The notes beneath the pieces were generated by a model. It worked only from the letters and a program-made list of their open reading frames with translations. It made no database searches and was not told where the DNA came from. 64,000 bases of DNA from Hyphomonadaceae bacterium. GTDB lineage: Bacteria; Pseudomonadota; Alphaproteobacteria; Caulobacterales; Hyphomonadaceae. The translations under genes and the position numbers were made by a program. The stretch covers positions 1-64,000 of the forward strand of contig JADKDU010000003.1 of assembly GCA_016714495.1 (NCBI GenBank), in the 5' to 3' direction. Below are positions 56,996 to 64,000 of this stretch, in pieces. Each line of letters begins with the position of its first letter. Position 1 is the first letter of the stretch.

Positions 56996-57769
56996 CTATT
57001 GGTCGATCGGCTGTTCGATGACGCCTGCGTTCGGCGTCTTCTTCGAGACCGCGACTACTCGCAAGGTATATCGGCCTGAGCCGACCTTGGGGAGATCGCC
57101 GACGAACTGGCTTGCCGTTCCAGCATAGCTAAGCATGGTCCGCGTGACGATATTTTCGCCGTCGAGTAGTTGAGCCTCGACGGTGAAGTCGTTGCTGTCC
57201 CATAAGCCGCCGGGCGTGATCGGACAACCACACATCAATGTGGTATTGGCCGTCACTCTAGACACTCCACTGGAGTTGCGCACCACGTTGGCCTCAATCG
57301 CGAGCCCTGGAAAGGTGAGCACCCATCCATCGCCCAGGACGTCTCGGCCGGGAATGATCCACATCATCGACGAAACCGTGATTGCGGAGCCCGGCCGACC
57401 GAGCGGTCCCCTGGCCTCTGCCCGGACAAGTGTAGGCTTGCCCAGATTCAGCAGGGCCTCGAAGCCAGCGGTGTCCTCATCACTGATTGAGTCAAACCTG
57501 GCGGGCGGGCGCTGCATGATTCTTGGCGTATCGCCCGTGCCGCCAGCGATCTGCCCCTCAGCCAACACTTGTCCCGTCGCCGCGTCAGTAAGAACGATTG
57601 ACACGCCACCGGTGCTCGTACCTATGAACTTCGCATCAAGGCTGCGCGCGCGCACGATGACATGTGTTGGATCGGCCATGGCCGGCCTTAACGGCGCAGC
57701 CAGCACGAGCGCCGTAAACGCCATGGCAGCTCGAACAAGACGTTTCATGATCATCTGCATGATCCTCAT
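56996..57769 (-). CDS. Exported protein of unknown function
   Basis: About 257 residues; ATG 57769 has GGA upstream, though ATGs a few codons on either side are possible. A signal peptide (MAFTALVLAAPLRPAMA) precedes a beta-rich mature protein (THVIVRARSLDAKFIGTSTG, GWVLTFPGLAIEANVVRNSS, CGCPITPGGLWDSNDFTVEA, GSGRYTLRVVAVSKK). The CGC pair is conspicuous and could bind metal or form a disulphide. The fold suggests an immunoglobulin-like carrier. No family is recognised. Confidence 0.6.
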   Translation of the reverse strand: MRIMQMIMKRLVRAAMAFTALVLAAPLRPAMADPTHVIVRARSLDAKFIGTSTGGVSIVLTDAATGQVLAEGQIAGGTGDTPRIMQRPPARFDSISDEDTAGFEALLNLGKPTLVRAEARGPLGRPGSAITVSSMMWIIPGRDVLGDGWVLTFPGLAIEANVVRNSSGVSRVTANTTLMCGCPITPGGLWDSNDFTVEAQLLDGENIVTRTMLSYAGTASQFVGDLPKVGSGRYTLRVVAVSKKTPNAGVIEQPIDQ

Positions 57770-57814
57770 CGTTCCGTCGCGCAAAATTATCGCGGATGCT
57801 TGATCTTCGCTTCC

Positions 57815-58510
57815 TTAGACGGCTGTCAGCAACGTGTAGCCGTACTCTTGAGCTCGATTCACAGCGACGACGCCCGCTGCGACCAAATGCGAGTTCGGAA
57901 CGAGGTTTGAAACGAAGTCCTGGTAGATGGCCTCCGCCTCGCCCTTTGTCTTTTGAGCGACAGCACTGGACAGGAAGCGCGTAGCAGAAGCACAGACAGC
58001 GAACTGCACCTTCCTCTCCACCAGACTCGGAATGGTGACACCCATGTTGCTCAGCCCTGCCCCTCCGGAGTTGTAGAGGTTAGTAACCGGCGCCGCCTTC
58101 GTCTTCGGATCCTTGAAGTCGAGGATCTCAGAAAACGCTAAACCATATTTCGCCCATATCGCGTCCGCGTAGGCGAAAGGCGTCGAAAGATGCCGAAGCA
58201 CCACGATCACGGAGATGTCTTCCGCCTGCAGCCCATACCCCGACTTGTTCGCGTTAAAGCTGTTGTTGGCGTAGAGAAGCGCCGCGCCGCCCGCGGCAGG
58301 TGAAGCGGAGTCGACAATCACCCGGTGCGCCGACCTCGGAGTGTCCATCCAAGCATCTTCCGTATGACGCCGGGGCTTGAATGCGTTGGACTGAGCGTAC
58401 GCAGGCCGCCCCACGGAAAAACTCGCAGCCAGCCCCGCCCCAACCGCGGCGCCGATTCCCAGACGTGAGAGGAAAGTGCGACGCCCGGTCGGATGCGATG
58501 TTTCGGTCAT
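57815..58510 (-). CDS. Tat-exported DsrE-like protein
   Basis: 231 residues with a twin-arginine signal (GRRTFLSRLGIGAAVGAGLA, ending AYAQS). The mature part has HRVIVDSASPAAGGAALLYA, YGLQAEDISVIVVLRHLSTP, KVQFAVCASATRFLSSAVAQ and SHLVAAGVVAVNRAQEYGYT, the alternating strand pattern and cysteine position of periplasmic DsrE/F-like proteins. It may take part in sulphur or redox chemistry. It lies 45 bases upstream of the exported beta protein gene in the same direction. Confidence 0.75.
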   Translation of the reverse strand: MTETSHPTGRRTFLSRLGIGAAVGAGLAASFSVGRPAYAQSNAFKPRRHTEDAWMDTPRSAHRVIVDSASPAAGGAALLYANNSFNANKSGYGLQAEDISVIVVLRHLSTPFAYADAIWAKYGLAFSEILDFKDPKTKAAPVTNLYNSGGAGLSNMGVTIPSLVERKVQFAVCASATRFLSSAVAQKTKGEAEAIYQDFVSNLVPNSHLVAAGVVAVNRAQEYGYTLLTAV

Positions 58511-58598
58511 GGAAGTCTCCCTTCACAATCTGATAAACGCTTAGGTAGAATGCTCGCCGCGGTCCAGCAACGATTGCCGATGAGACTGACGAACTGGC

Positions 58599-59525
58599 CT
58601 AGTCGGCCCTGCGCGCGCCCCTGAGTGTATTAGCCAAGCTGATGTTTCCCTCGTGGCAGGCGCTTTCGAACAGACTCTCGGACGTGCGGACAAGAGGGAG
58701 TTCAATGACCAGAGGCGCGACATACAATGCCGTGTCGTCGATCTTGTAGCGATAGAGGATGACTTCGGCAGAAACGGGGATCAACCATTCCGTAACGCGA
58801 GTATCAGGCGCGATAGGAAACCCTGCCGCCCCGGGCCCTGATATTCGGCGGTTCGTATCATCAGGCCTGAAGCCCATCGTCTCGATCACGAATGTGTCGC
58901 CGTCCCAGTGGCTGGTTGATGATCCTGTCCAGGACTTTCCGACCGGTCGTGAGGGTGTCCGCGCCAGGGGGAAGATCCTGGGAGGGTCCATCCCCTCTTT
59001 ATGTATGACGAGGTAGTCGGACGTCTGGATGATCTCGAAGTACATCTCACCGGACATCACGCGATATGGGGCGCGGCCCGCATCGGCGATGCAGCGCTCG
59101 TTCACCGGACGCGCTTCAGGCCCATCGGCGCCATCCGTGCGGGCGCGAAGACGAGCCTCGCCCGCAGCTGTCAACGCCATCTGGCCGTTGGCTGGGGCAA
59201 CGATCGCCGAGGTCCGATACTCGCCGTTCACAACGGCCAGTGCGTCTCCATCAGGTTCGGACGTACCCGGATCCAAACGCTCAGCGGCGAGGCGTTGTGA
59301 CATAATAAGCGCGATCAACGCCGGCTCCTCGCTTGCCTTGACGGCAGCAACCGAGACGCCCTCGGGGCGAAAGAAGGGAGTCAATGTCCGCATCGTCCAG
59401 CGCCCCTGCAGGTCGGGCAAACCACCTGGCCCACGCGGAATAGCCGCCTGACTACACGCGCAAGGCGCGAAGAGGCCCTGGCACATGGCCGACATCACAA
59501 GACCGACCAGCGCACACGATTTCAC
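58599..59525 (-). CDS. Secreted protein of the CHEGN family, paralogue 3
   Basis: About 308 residues starting at GTG 59525, chosen because AGAGGA precedes it and a signal peptide follows (VGLVMSAMCQGLFAPCACSQ). The open frame continues far upstream without sense. Family marks are GGLPDLQGRWTMRTLTPFFR, NGEYRTSAIVAPANGQMALT, ERCIADAGRAPYRVMSGEMY, HWDGDTFVIETMGFRPDDTN and FESACHEGNISLANTLRGAR. It lies 88 bases upstream of the DsrE-like gene and may share its transcript. Confidence 0.8.
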   Translation of the reverse strand: MKSCALVGLVMSAMCQGLFAPCACSQAAIPRGPGGLPDLQGRWTMRTLTPFFRPEGVSVAAVKASEEPALIALIMSQRLAAERLDPGTSEPDGDALAVVNGEYRTSAIVAPANGQMALTAAGEARLRARTDGADGPEARPVNERCIADAGRAPYRVMSGEMYFEIIQTSDYLVIHKEGMDPPRIFPLARTPSRPVGKSWTGSSTSHWDGDTFVIETMGFRPDDTNRRISGPGAAGFPIAPDTRVTEWLIPVSAEVILYRYKIDDTALYVAPLVIELPLVRTSESLFESACHEGNISLANTLRGARRAD

Positions 59526-59689
59526 ACGCCTCAATCCTCTTGCTTTCGCCACCGATCTCGTCCTGGCGGGGAAGGACGAGACTATTTCAGAACTACCTAC
59601 AACGACAACGTCGACTCTGGGCGATCGCGGTTTTCTTGAAGAAGGGCTGCGCTGAATGACTTGCGAAGGCCATATAAGAGCCCAACCGC

Positions 59690-59800
59690 GTCCGCTCAAT
59701 TTGCCGCCCACGTCGCTCCATGCCGTGCGCCGCGTCCGCCGGCGGATCTCCTTCACATGCTTCTCGGCCGACTGCGGCCCCGCATTTTGTCTCATCTTCG
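59690..59800 (-). mobile_element. Possible IS3-type OrfA remnant
   Basis: The minus strand reads SAEKHVKEIRRRTRR, similar to the conserved start of one group of IS3-family OrfA proteins (SAERHVRDIRRATRK). The following helix-turn-helix is not readable. Short and uncertain. Confidence 0.35.
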
Positions 59801-60109
59801 CTTGCCTCTTCGGGCTGCGATGATCCAGAATTCCTCCGTTAGTGAAAGGTCTCAACCTGTCTGACGGTTGCTGACGCCGGACACAATCGATCGACTGGGC
59901 ATGAGCATGGCGCATGCAGAGCAGGGCAACGACTATCACTGCAGCGCGCCGAATGTAGCACTGGAGCTTGCCCGGTTTCATGAGCATGGGACCTTCCGGG
60001 ATTGCGATGCATCAGAATCTTCAGACTTGAGGTTCGACGCAGTGACCATTTGATGCGCGTCAAGCCTCGGGCGACCTGACGCTGGCTTGGGCCTCCGGGC
60101 TTCTAAGGG

Positions 60110-60480
60110 GATTGTCAGATAAACTCATCGACTTGGAGTTCCACACAGGGCGCGCAACCCCACCCAAGCAACCGCCCTCGCCCAGACAGAGTCTGACCGT
60201 GACCGGATCAGCCGACGCGTCGGCCGATAAATCATGTGACGCTGAGAATCGAACGCATTGTAGATTCCGGCGTGCCTCGGCAGAAATCGTTGTCCGCGGT
60301 AATACTGTCAAATAGACTGATCACAGTGTGCTGGCGCTTCGGCAAACCTACGACAGTCACGCCACCGCCCTACTCCACACAGATTCCGAGCGTGCACGGA
60401 GTCGGCGCATCGCACGAAGGCCCGACAGGTGATGCTGGATGTTGAGCATGTTGTAGACCGCCGCGTCAGTCGCCAAGAAA
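60110..60480 (-). mobile_element. IS6-family tail remnants
   Basis: Two terminal-like sequences are seen, GATTGTCAGATAAACTC at 60112 and TACTGTCAAATAGACTG at 60303. The second is followed by CACGCCACCGCCCTACTCC and AGATTCCGAGCGTGCACG, identical in layout to the tail at 37640-37707, and by minus-strand sequence encoding AAVYNMLNIQHHLSG. The rest of the interval from 59801 to 60621 shows no gene. Confidence 0.6.
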
Positions 60481-60621
60481 CGCCGCGCGGATGACCCAGT
60501 CGGCACATTTGGATGGACTTGATTTCGATCAAGCACACCATACGCGTTGTCGCATGATGCTGAAGTACGATTTCTGCGTCCGCGCATACACCGACGAAGC
60601 TCGCTGCACGAATGAGGCGAA

Positions 60622-61803
60622 ATGGAGAGCAGACAGCCCATCAAATCGTGCGTCCCCGGCCTGCTTGCGTTAGTCGGTTCGGCCTTCCTTCTGGCGGGAC
60701 AATTTTTGCCTGACGCGCGCGCCCAGGAAACACGCGCATCGAATGTTCAGCCGTTCGACTGGAACCTTCCGCCATGGATGCCCCGCCCGCCGGAGCCGTC
60801 ATCGAATCCCATAACCGCGCCCAAGGTCGAGTTGGGCAGGCGTCTTTTCTATGATGGCCGCCTTGCCGCAGATTTTCTGCGCTCGTGCGCGAGTTGCCAC
60901 CAGCAGGAACATGCGTTCTCGGACGGAGCGCCTTTCTCCTGGGGGGTCACGGGCCAACTCACAGCTCGCAACACGCCGTCCCTGACCAATGTCGGCTACG
61001 CGAGAAGCCTGACCTGGGTAAACCCATACATGCGTGAGCTTGAAATGCAGGCCCGCGCGCCTCTGTTCGGCGACCATCCGGTTGAGATGGGCATGTCCGG
61101 TCAGCAGGAAGAGCTGACAGCGCGGCTTGCAGCAGACCCTGTCTATAAGGACCTCTTTCCGCGCGCCTTTCCTGCGGAGGGGTCCATTTCGGTGTCGAAC
61201 ATCACCGCTGCGCTCGCTGCATTCGAACGCACGCTTGTGTCAGCACGATCGCCTTATGATGAATATCGCTTTGGCGGAAATCGTAGCGCCATCAGCGAGT
61301 CCGCCAAGCGTGGCGAAGCGCTATTCTTCAGCGATCGTTTGAAGTGCCAAGGTTGTCATGGCGACCCCGTCGTCGGCGTCAACGAGAGGGAGGAGATCTC
61401 CCCGCTCGCGAACTTTCACAATACCGGTCTTTACAATCTCGACGGGGCTGGGGCTTACCCGACATCCAATCCCGGCTTGATCAGCCATACGGCCAATCCT
61501 TCCGACATGGGCAAGTTCAAGACGCCAGGTCTGCGCAACATAGCGGTTACCGCGCCCTACATGCACGATGGCTCCATCCGAACGCTTGCCGAGGTCTTGG
61601 ACCATTATGCAGCCGGGGGGCGCTCAATCGCGCAGGGTGAATCGCTTGCGGGTGATGGACGCAAGAGCCCCCTGAAGGATCGGCTGATAATCGGGTTTGC
61701 ACTATCAGGAAGCGAGAAGCTGGACGTCATCGCATTCCTGGAGTCGCTTACCGATCCGGCATTCCTGAACGACCCTCGTTTGGCCAACCCATGGAAGCAA
61801 TAG
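60622..61803 (+). CDS. MbnH-like di-haem cytochrome c peroxidase family enzyme
   Basis: A 393-residue exported protein (signal ALVGSAFLLAGQFLPDARAQ). Two c-type haem sites: SCASCHQQEHAFSDG and CQGCHGDPVVG. Other MauG/MbnH marks are PKVELGRRLFYDGRLA, ARNTPSLTNVGYARSLTWVN, FHNTGLYNLDGAGAYP and APYMHDGSIRTLAEVLDHYA. MbnH-type enzymes oxidise a tryptophan on a partner copper protein (MbnP); MauG makes a cofactor on its partner. No MbnP gene is adjacent. It stands alone between IS6 remnants. Copper handling is plausible given the neighbourhood. Confidence 0.88.
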   Translation: MESRQPIKSCVPGLLALVGSAFLLAGQFLPDARAQETRASNVQPFDWNLPPWMPRPPEPSSNPITAPKVELGRRLFYDGRLAADFLRSCASCHQQEHAFSDGAPFSWGVTGQLTARNTPSLTNVGYARSLTWVNPYMRELEMQARAPLFGDHPVEMGMSGQQEELTARLAADPVYKDLFPRAFPAEGSISVSNITAALAAFERTLVSARSPYDEYRFGGNRSAISESAKRGEALFFSDRLKCQGCHGDPVVGVNEREEISPLANFHNTGLYNLDGAGAYPTSNPGLISHTANPSDMGKFKTPGLRNIAVTAPYMHDGSIRTLAEVLDHYAAGGRSIAQGESLAGDGRKSPLKDRLIIGFALSGSEKLDVIAFLESLTDPAFLNDPRLANPWKQ

Positions 61804-61804
61804 T

Positions 61805-62350
61805 CCTCAGAGCGCCGCCAATTTAAACTGCCCCAGATTTGTTGGGCTTTCGGCAGATCGGCGGCAGTCGCGGCGCTGCTCTGCTTCAGACAGGTTCCGA
61901 GCGGGCGCGAAACAACCGCAACGATGCGCGCCTCTACAGACGCCGCTGGATGTTGAACGTACTGTAGACTGCCGCATGTCTCGAGAAACCGCTGCGCAGA
62001 CGGTCGGCTCTCTCGAACCCCGCATGTCGCTCGCGCCTTGGGATGATCAGATATGTATTCTCCTGCGGAATTGTTGTCGTGCAGTCGTCCAGAAGGCTGT
62101 CGATGGCCAAGACCACGTCGGACGACGTGCACAGCACCATGCGCTCGTAGCCCATCTGTGACGATGACCTGTGGCTCGACAACAGCGTCGCAACAACCGA
62201 GCGGCCGCTCCTGTATCGCGCCGCTTCAGCACGATCATGTCCATTCCCTTTTCGTCGTCTTCGACGACGCGCCAGATCCCCACGCGCTCGCCGGCAATCG
62301 TCGCGGCCATCTCGTCGAGACGCCATACTTGGGCGCCCCCCTTTCGCAGA
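61805..62350 (-). mobile_element. Degraded IS6-family transposase
   Basis: The tail end resembles other copies (GCCAATTTAAACTGCC, AGGTTCCGAGCGGGCGCG). On the minus strand the order is VWRLDEMAATIAGERVGIWR (first DDE Asp), VVEDDEKGMDMIVLKRRDTG, then out of frame ENTYLIIPRRERHAGF and RHAAVYSTFNIQRRL. At least two frameshifts. More core is kept here than in other copies. Sequence from 62351 to about 62700 shows no clear element, apart from a GGAAAAAGTGTTTTGACG phrase. Confidence 0.7.
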
Positions 62351-62788
62351 GGTGATTGGGCAGACTTTGATCAGATCGCTTGTGTTCGCCAGGCCCGGCC
62401 TTTTCCTGCGCTCGCAAATCACTCTGGCAAGATGGTTTCCGCGACCCGAGTCGCCAAGAACGTCAGCGCCCTCGACGGCCACTGGCATCGTCGGGTGTCT
62501 CGTGCCTTGGATCAATCGATCACTGTCTGCTAATCAGCCTGCAAGTTCTGGCATCGGGCCGGCACGGTTGCGATTGAGGCGCTCCCTGTGTCTGGCTGAT
62601 TTTCACGTGGCCCATGCCAAGCGGGAGCCTCCGATTGCCTGGCGGGGTAAACCTCGCCCGTGGCAGTCACCCCTTGAAGTTGGAAAAAGTGTTTTGACGT
62701 GTCGCCTTCAGCACTCAAAAAAACATCGGCTCAAGCTGTCGTGGCTTGCGGCAGCGCGGCGCACTTTGCGAAACCAGCGGTCTCGCCT

Positions 62789-63232
62789 ATGAAGCCATGC
62801 AGGGAGACGGTCATACTGACTTGGATGCGCCACGCGGGACGACAGTTGGGGGCCATCGCGCTCCTCGCGATCCTTATGCGCGCCATCGTACCGGGCGGCT
62901 ACATGCTGGCAACGGGCGACGCCTCTGAAGGCCGCTACCTCATTGTCCAGCTCTGCGATGGTCATGCCGCCACGCCCAAAGTGATCAATCTCGAAACAGG
63001 TCAAGAGGTTGATCTCAAGAATCCATCTAAGGAGGCTCCCCAAGATGGCAAAGGGGGCCACCCAGTTTGCGTCTTCGCCGCGGCTCCCGGCGTCGCGCTT
63101 CCGGCGCTACGTCAGAGCCAGTGGTCAAAACCGCTCAACGCGATGTTGACCATGCGGTTGTCAAAACCGTTCGCGCTAGCCGGGGATCGCCGCCCCGCCT
63201 CCGCCCTCGACCGGCCCTCAGTTGAAGTCTGA
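62789..63232 (+). CDS. DUF2946-like exported protein
   Basis: About 147 residues from ATG 62789 (ATG 62825 is also possible). A hydrophobic N-terminus (LGAIALLAILMRAIVPGGYM) is followed by LIVQLCDGHAATPKVINLET and GGHPVCVFAAAPGVALP, the Cys/His pattern of DUF2946. This family is often found beside copper-type TonB receptors. A TonB receptor gene follows 120 bases later in the same direction. Confidence 0.65.
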   Translation: MKPCRETVILTWMRHAGRQLGAIALLAILMRAIVPGGYMLATGDASEGRYLIVQLCDGHAATPKVINLETGQEVDLKNPSKEAPQDGKGGHPVCVFAAAPGVALPALRQSQWSKPLNAMLTMRLSKPFALAGDRRPASALDRPSVEV

Positions 63233-63286
63233 CGTTCGACGGTCACTGGCGAAAGCCGGCTGATCTCGTCCGGCGTCCTCCGCGCA

Positions 63287-63302
63287 GGGGGATCGTCCCC
63301 CC
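63287..63302 (+). terminator. Short GC hairpin before the receptor gene
   Basis: GGGGG (63287-63291) pairs with CCCCC (63297-63301) across ATCGT, followed by CTTATT. It may be a weak terminator or attenuator between the DUF2946 and receptor genes. Confidence 0.4.
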
Positions 63303-63353
63303 TTATTCCATTGTCGTTGTCCGAACGATCTCACACACAGAGAAGACTGTCCT

Positions 63354-64000
63354 ATGATTCTCATCCCATTTAAGCAGGCCCTTCTGATAACCAGCACGGC
63401 TTCCATTCTTGCATGTGCAGCGCCACTCGCGTCGGCGCAGGCTCCGACCGATAGCCGCGATGTCGTGGTGGTCACGGGCACAAAAACCGACGGCGGCGAG
63501 TTTGGCGCCAGATCCGGCATCCCGCTTGCCCAGGTGCCTCAGGCTGTCCAGATTCTTGATGCAGACGATCTCGTCGATCGCAATGTCAGAAGCATGGGCG
63601 ATGCGCTGAAGGCCATTCCCTCGGCGAGCATTGGTACGCCACGCACCTCCGCCTATCAGAGTTTTTCTCTGAAGGTCCGGGGCTTCTATGTTGATCAGAT
63701 GCGCAATGGCGTGCGTCAGCGGTATTATGAGGATGTCGACGCGTCGGCGATCTCGAATATCGAGCGGGTCGAGGTTCTGAAGGGCCCGTCTTCAGTTCTC
63801 TTCGGCCAGTCCGCCGTTGGCGGCATCGTATCGATCGTGACCAAGCGCCCGCAACGTGAGTTCGGCGGCAGTGTCAGCGGTGTTGTCGGCTCTTTCGACC
63901 AGAAAGCTGTTTCATTCGATGTCACCGGTCCGCTCGCGAAGGATGCTGGCTTGTACTTCCGCGCCACCGGCGAGGTCGAACGGTCCGGCACATATGTCGA
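63354..64000 (+). CDS. TonB-dependent outer membrane receptor (partial)
   Basis: ATG 63354; the gene runs off the window after about 215 codons. A signal peptide (ALLITSTASILACAAPLASA) is followed by the TonB-box region and plug domain (VVVTGTKTDGGEFGARSGIP, VPQAVQILDADDLVDRNVRS, SFSLKVRGFYVDQMRNGVRQ, IERVEVLKGPSSVLFGQSA, GGIVSIVTKRPQ). This plug layout is of the siderophore-receptor class, but copper or other substrates are possible beside DUF2946. Confidence 0.9.
   Translation, partial: MILIPFKQALLITSTASILACAAPLASAQAPTDSRDVVVVTGTKTDGGEFGARSGIPLAQVPQAVQILDADDLVDRNVRSMGDALKAIPSASIGTPRTSAYQSFSLKVRGFYVDQMRNGVRQRYYEDVDASAISNIERVEVLKGPSSVLFGQSAVGGIVSIVTKRPQREFGGSVSGVVGSFDQKAVSFDVTGPLAKDAGLYFRATGEVERSGTYV

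Noticed and set aside
59526..59987. The 154 codons upstream of GTG 59525 as part of CHEGN paralogue 3
   Set aside because: They are Arg/Ser-rich with no signal peptide and cross a transposase remnant; the GTG with ribosome site and signal peptide is a better start.

Overview
The window reads as a high-GC alphaproteobacterium, probably Caulobacterales or Hyphomonadaceae. The pointers are an ECF sigma factor paired with an NrsF-type anti-sigma factor, a GTAACT-N16-CGAA promoter like that of Caulobacter SigF, a group III truncated haemoglobin, and a secreted paralogue family ending in a CHEGN motif. It is an accessory, metal- and stress-related region riddled with insertion-sequence debris. Species and replicon cannot be fixed from the sequence.

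Layout. 0.5-4.1 kb (minus): a frameshifted putative STAND-like NTPase with an upstream partner. 4.2-8.3 kb (plus): a DUF4407-like coiled-coil membrane protein, three unknown proteins, a secreted RNase A-like toxin of the CdiA C-terminal type and a candidate immunity gene. 9.2-16.8 kb (minus): a type I secretion adaptor and ABC exporter, an RTX protein and a two-component system. 17.3-18.6 kb: an IS110 element. 18.7-21.5 kb: csoR and copA around a double operator, followed by an abnormal G/C-only block. 22-24.8 kb: a CHEGN paralogue, then nsrR, truncated haemoglobin and DUF1971 genes. 25.1-28.4 kb: a hybrid histidine kinase and a single-domain response regulator. 29.2-30.7 kb: a redoxin and a decayed patatin gene. 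31.0-34.9 kb: an ECF sigma/NrsF locus with DUF1223, MXKDX-type lipoprotein, cytochrome b561 and molybdopterin oxidoreductase genes. 35.8-37.6 kb: a TerC locus. 37.6-39.5 kb: nested IS6, IS3 and MITE elements. 39.6-46.4 kb (minus): three TerB-like paralogues interleaved with membrane and TPR proteins. 47.2-55.0 kb: a two-component system divergent from a heavy-metal RND efflux operon. 55.2-59.5 kb: secreted proteins, including two more CHEGN paralogues. 60.6-64.0 kb: a di-haem MbnH-like enzyme, a DUF2946 protein and a TonB-dependent receptor cut by the window edge.

How the parts fit. Copper and heavy-metal handling (CsoR/CopA, RND efflux, di-haem enzyme, DUF2946 with TonB receptor), nitrosative and oxidative stress (NsrR/globin, ECF regulon, redoxin) and Ter-type envelope stress (TerC, TerB array) sit together. 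The best candidates for undescribed biology are the TerB/TPR membrane cluster and the secreted RNase A-like toxin locus. A 135-bp MITE family, an ~86-bp tandem repeat family and degraded IS6 copies punctuate the boundaries.

Caution: many genes carry single-base frameshifts, several at homopolymers, and 21478-21700 looks artefactual. Some apparent pseudogenes may be sequence errors.
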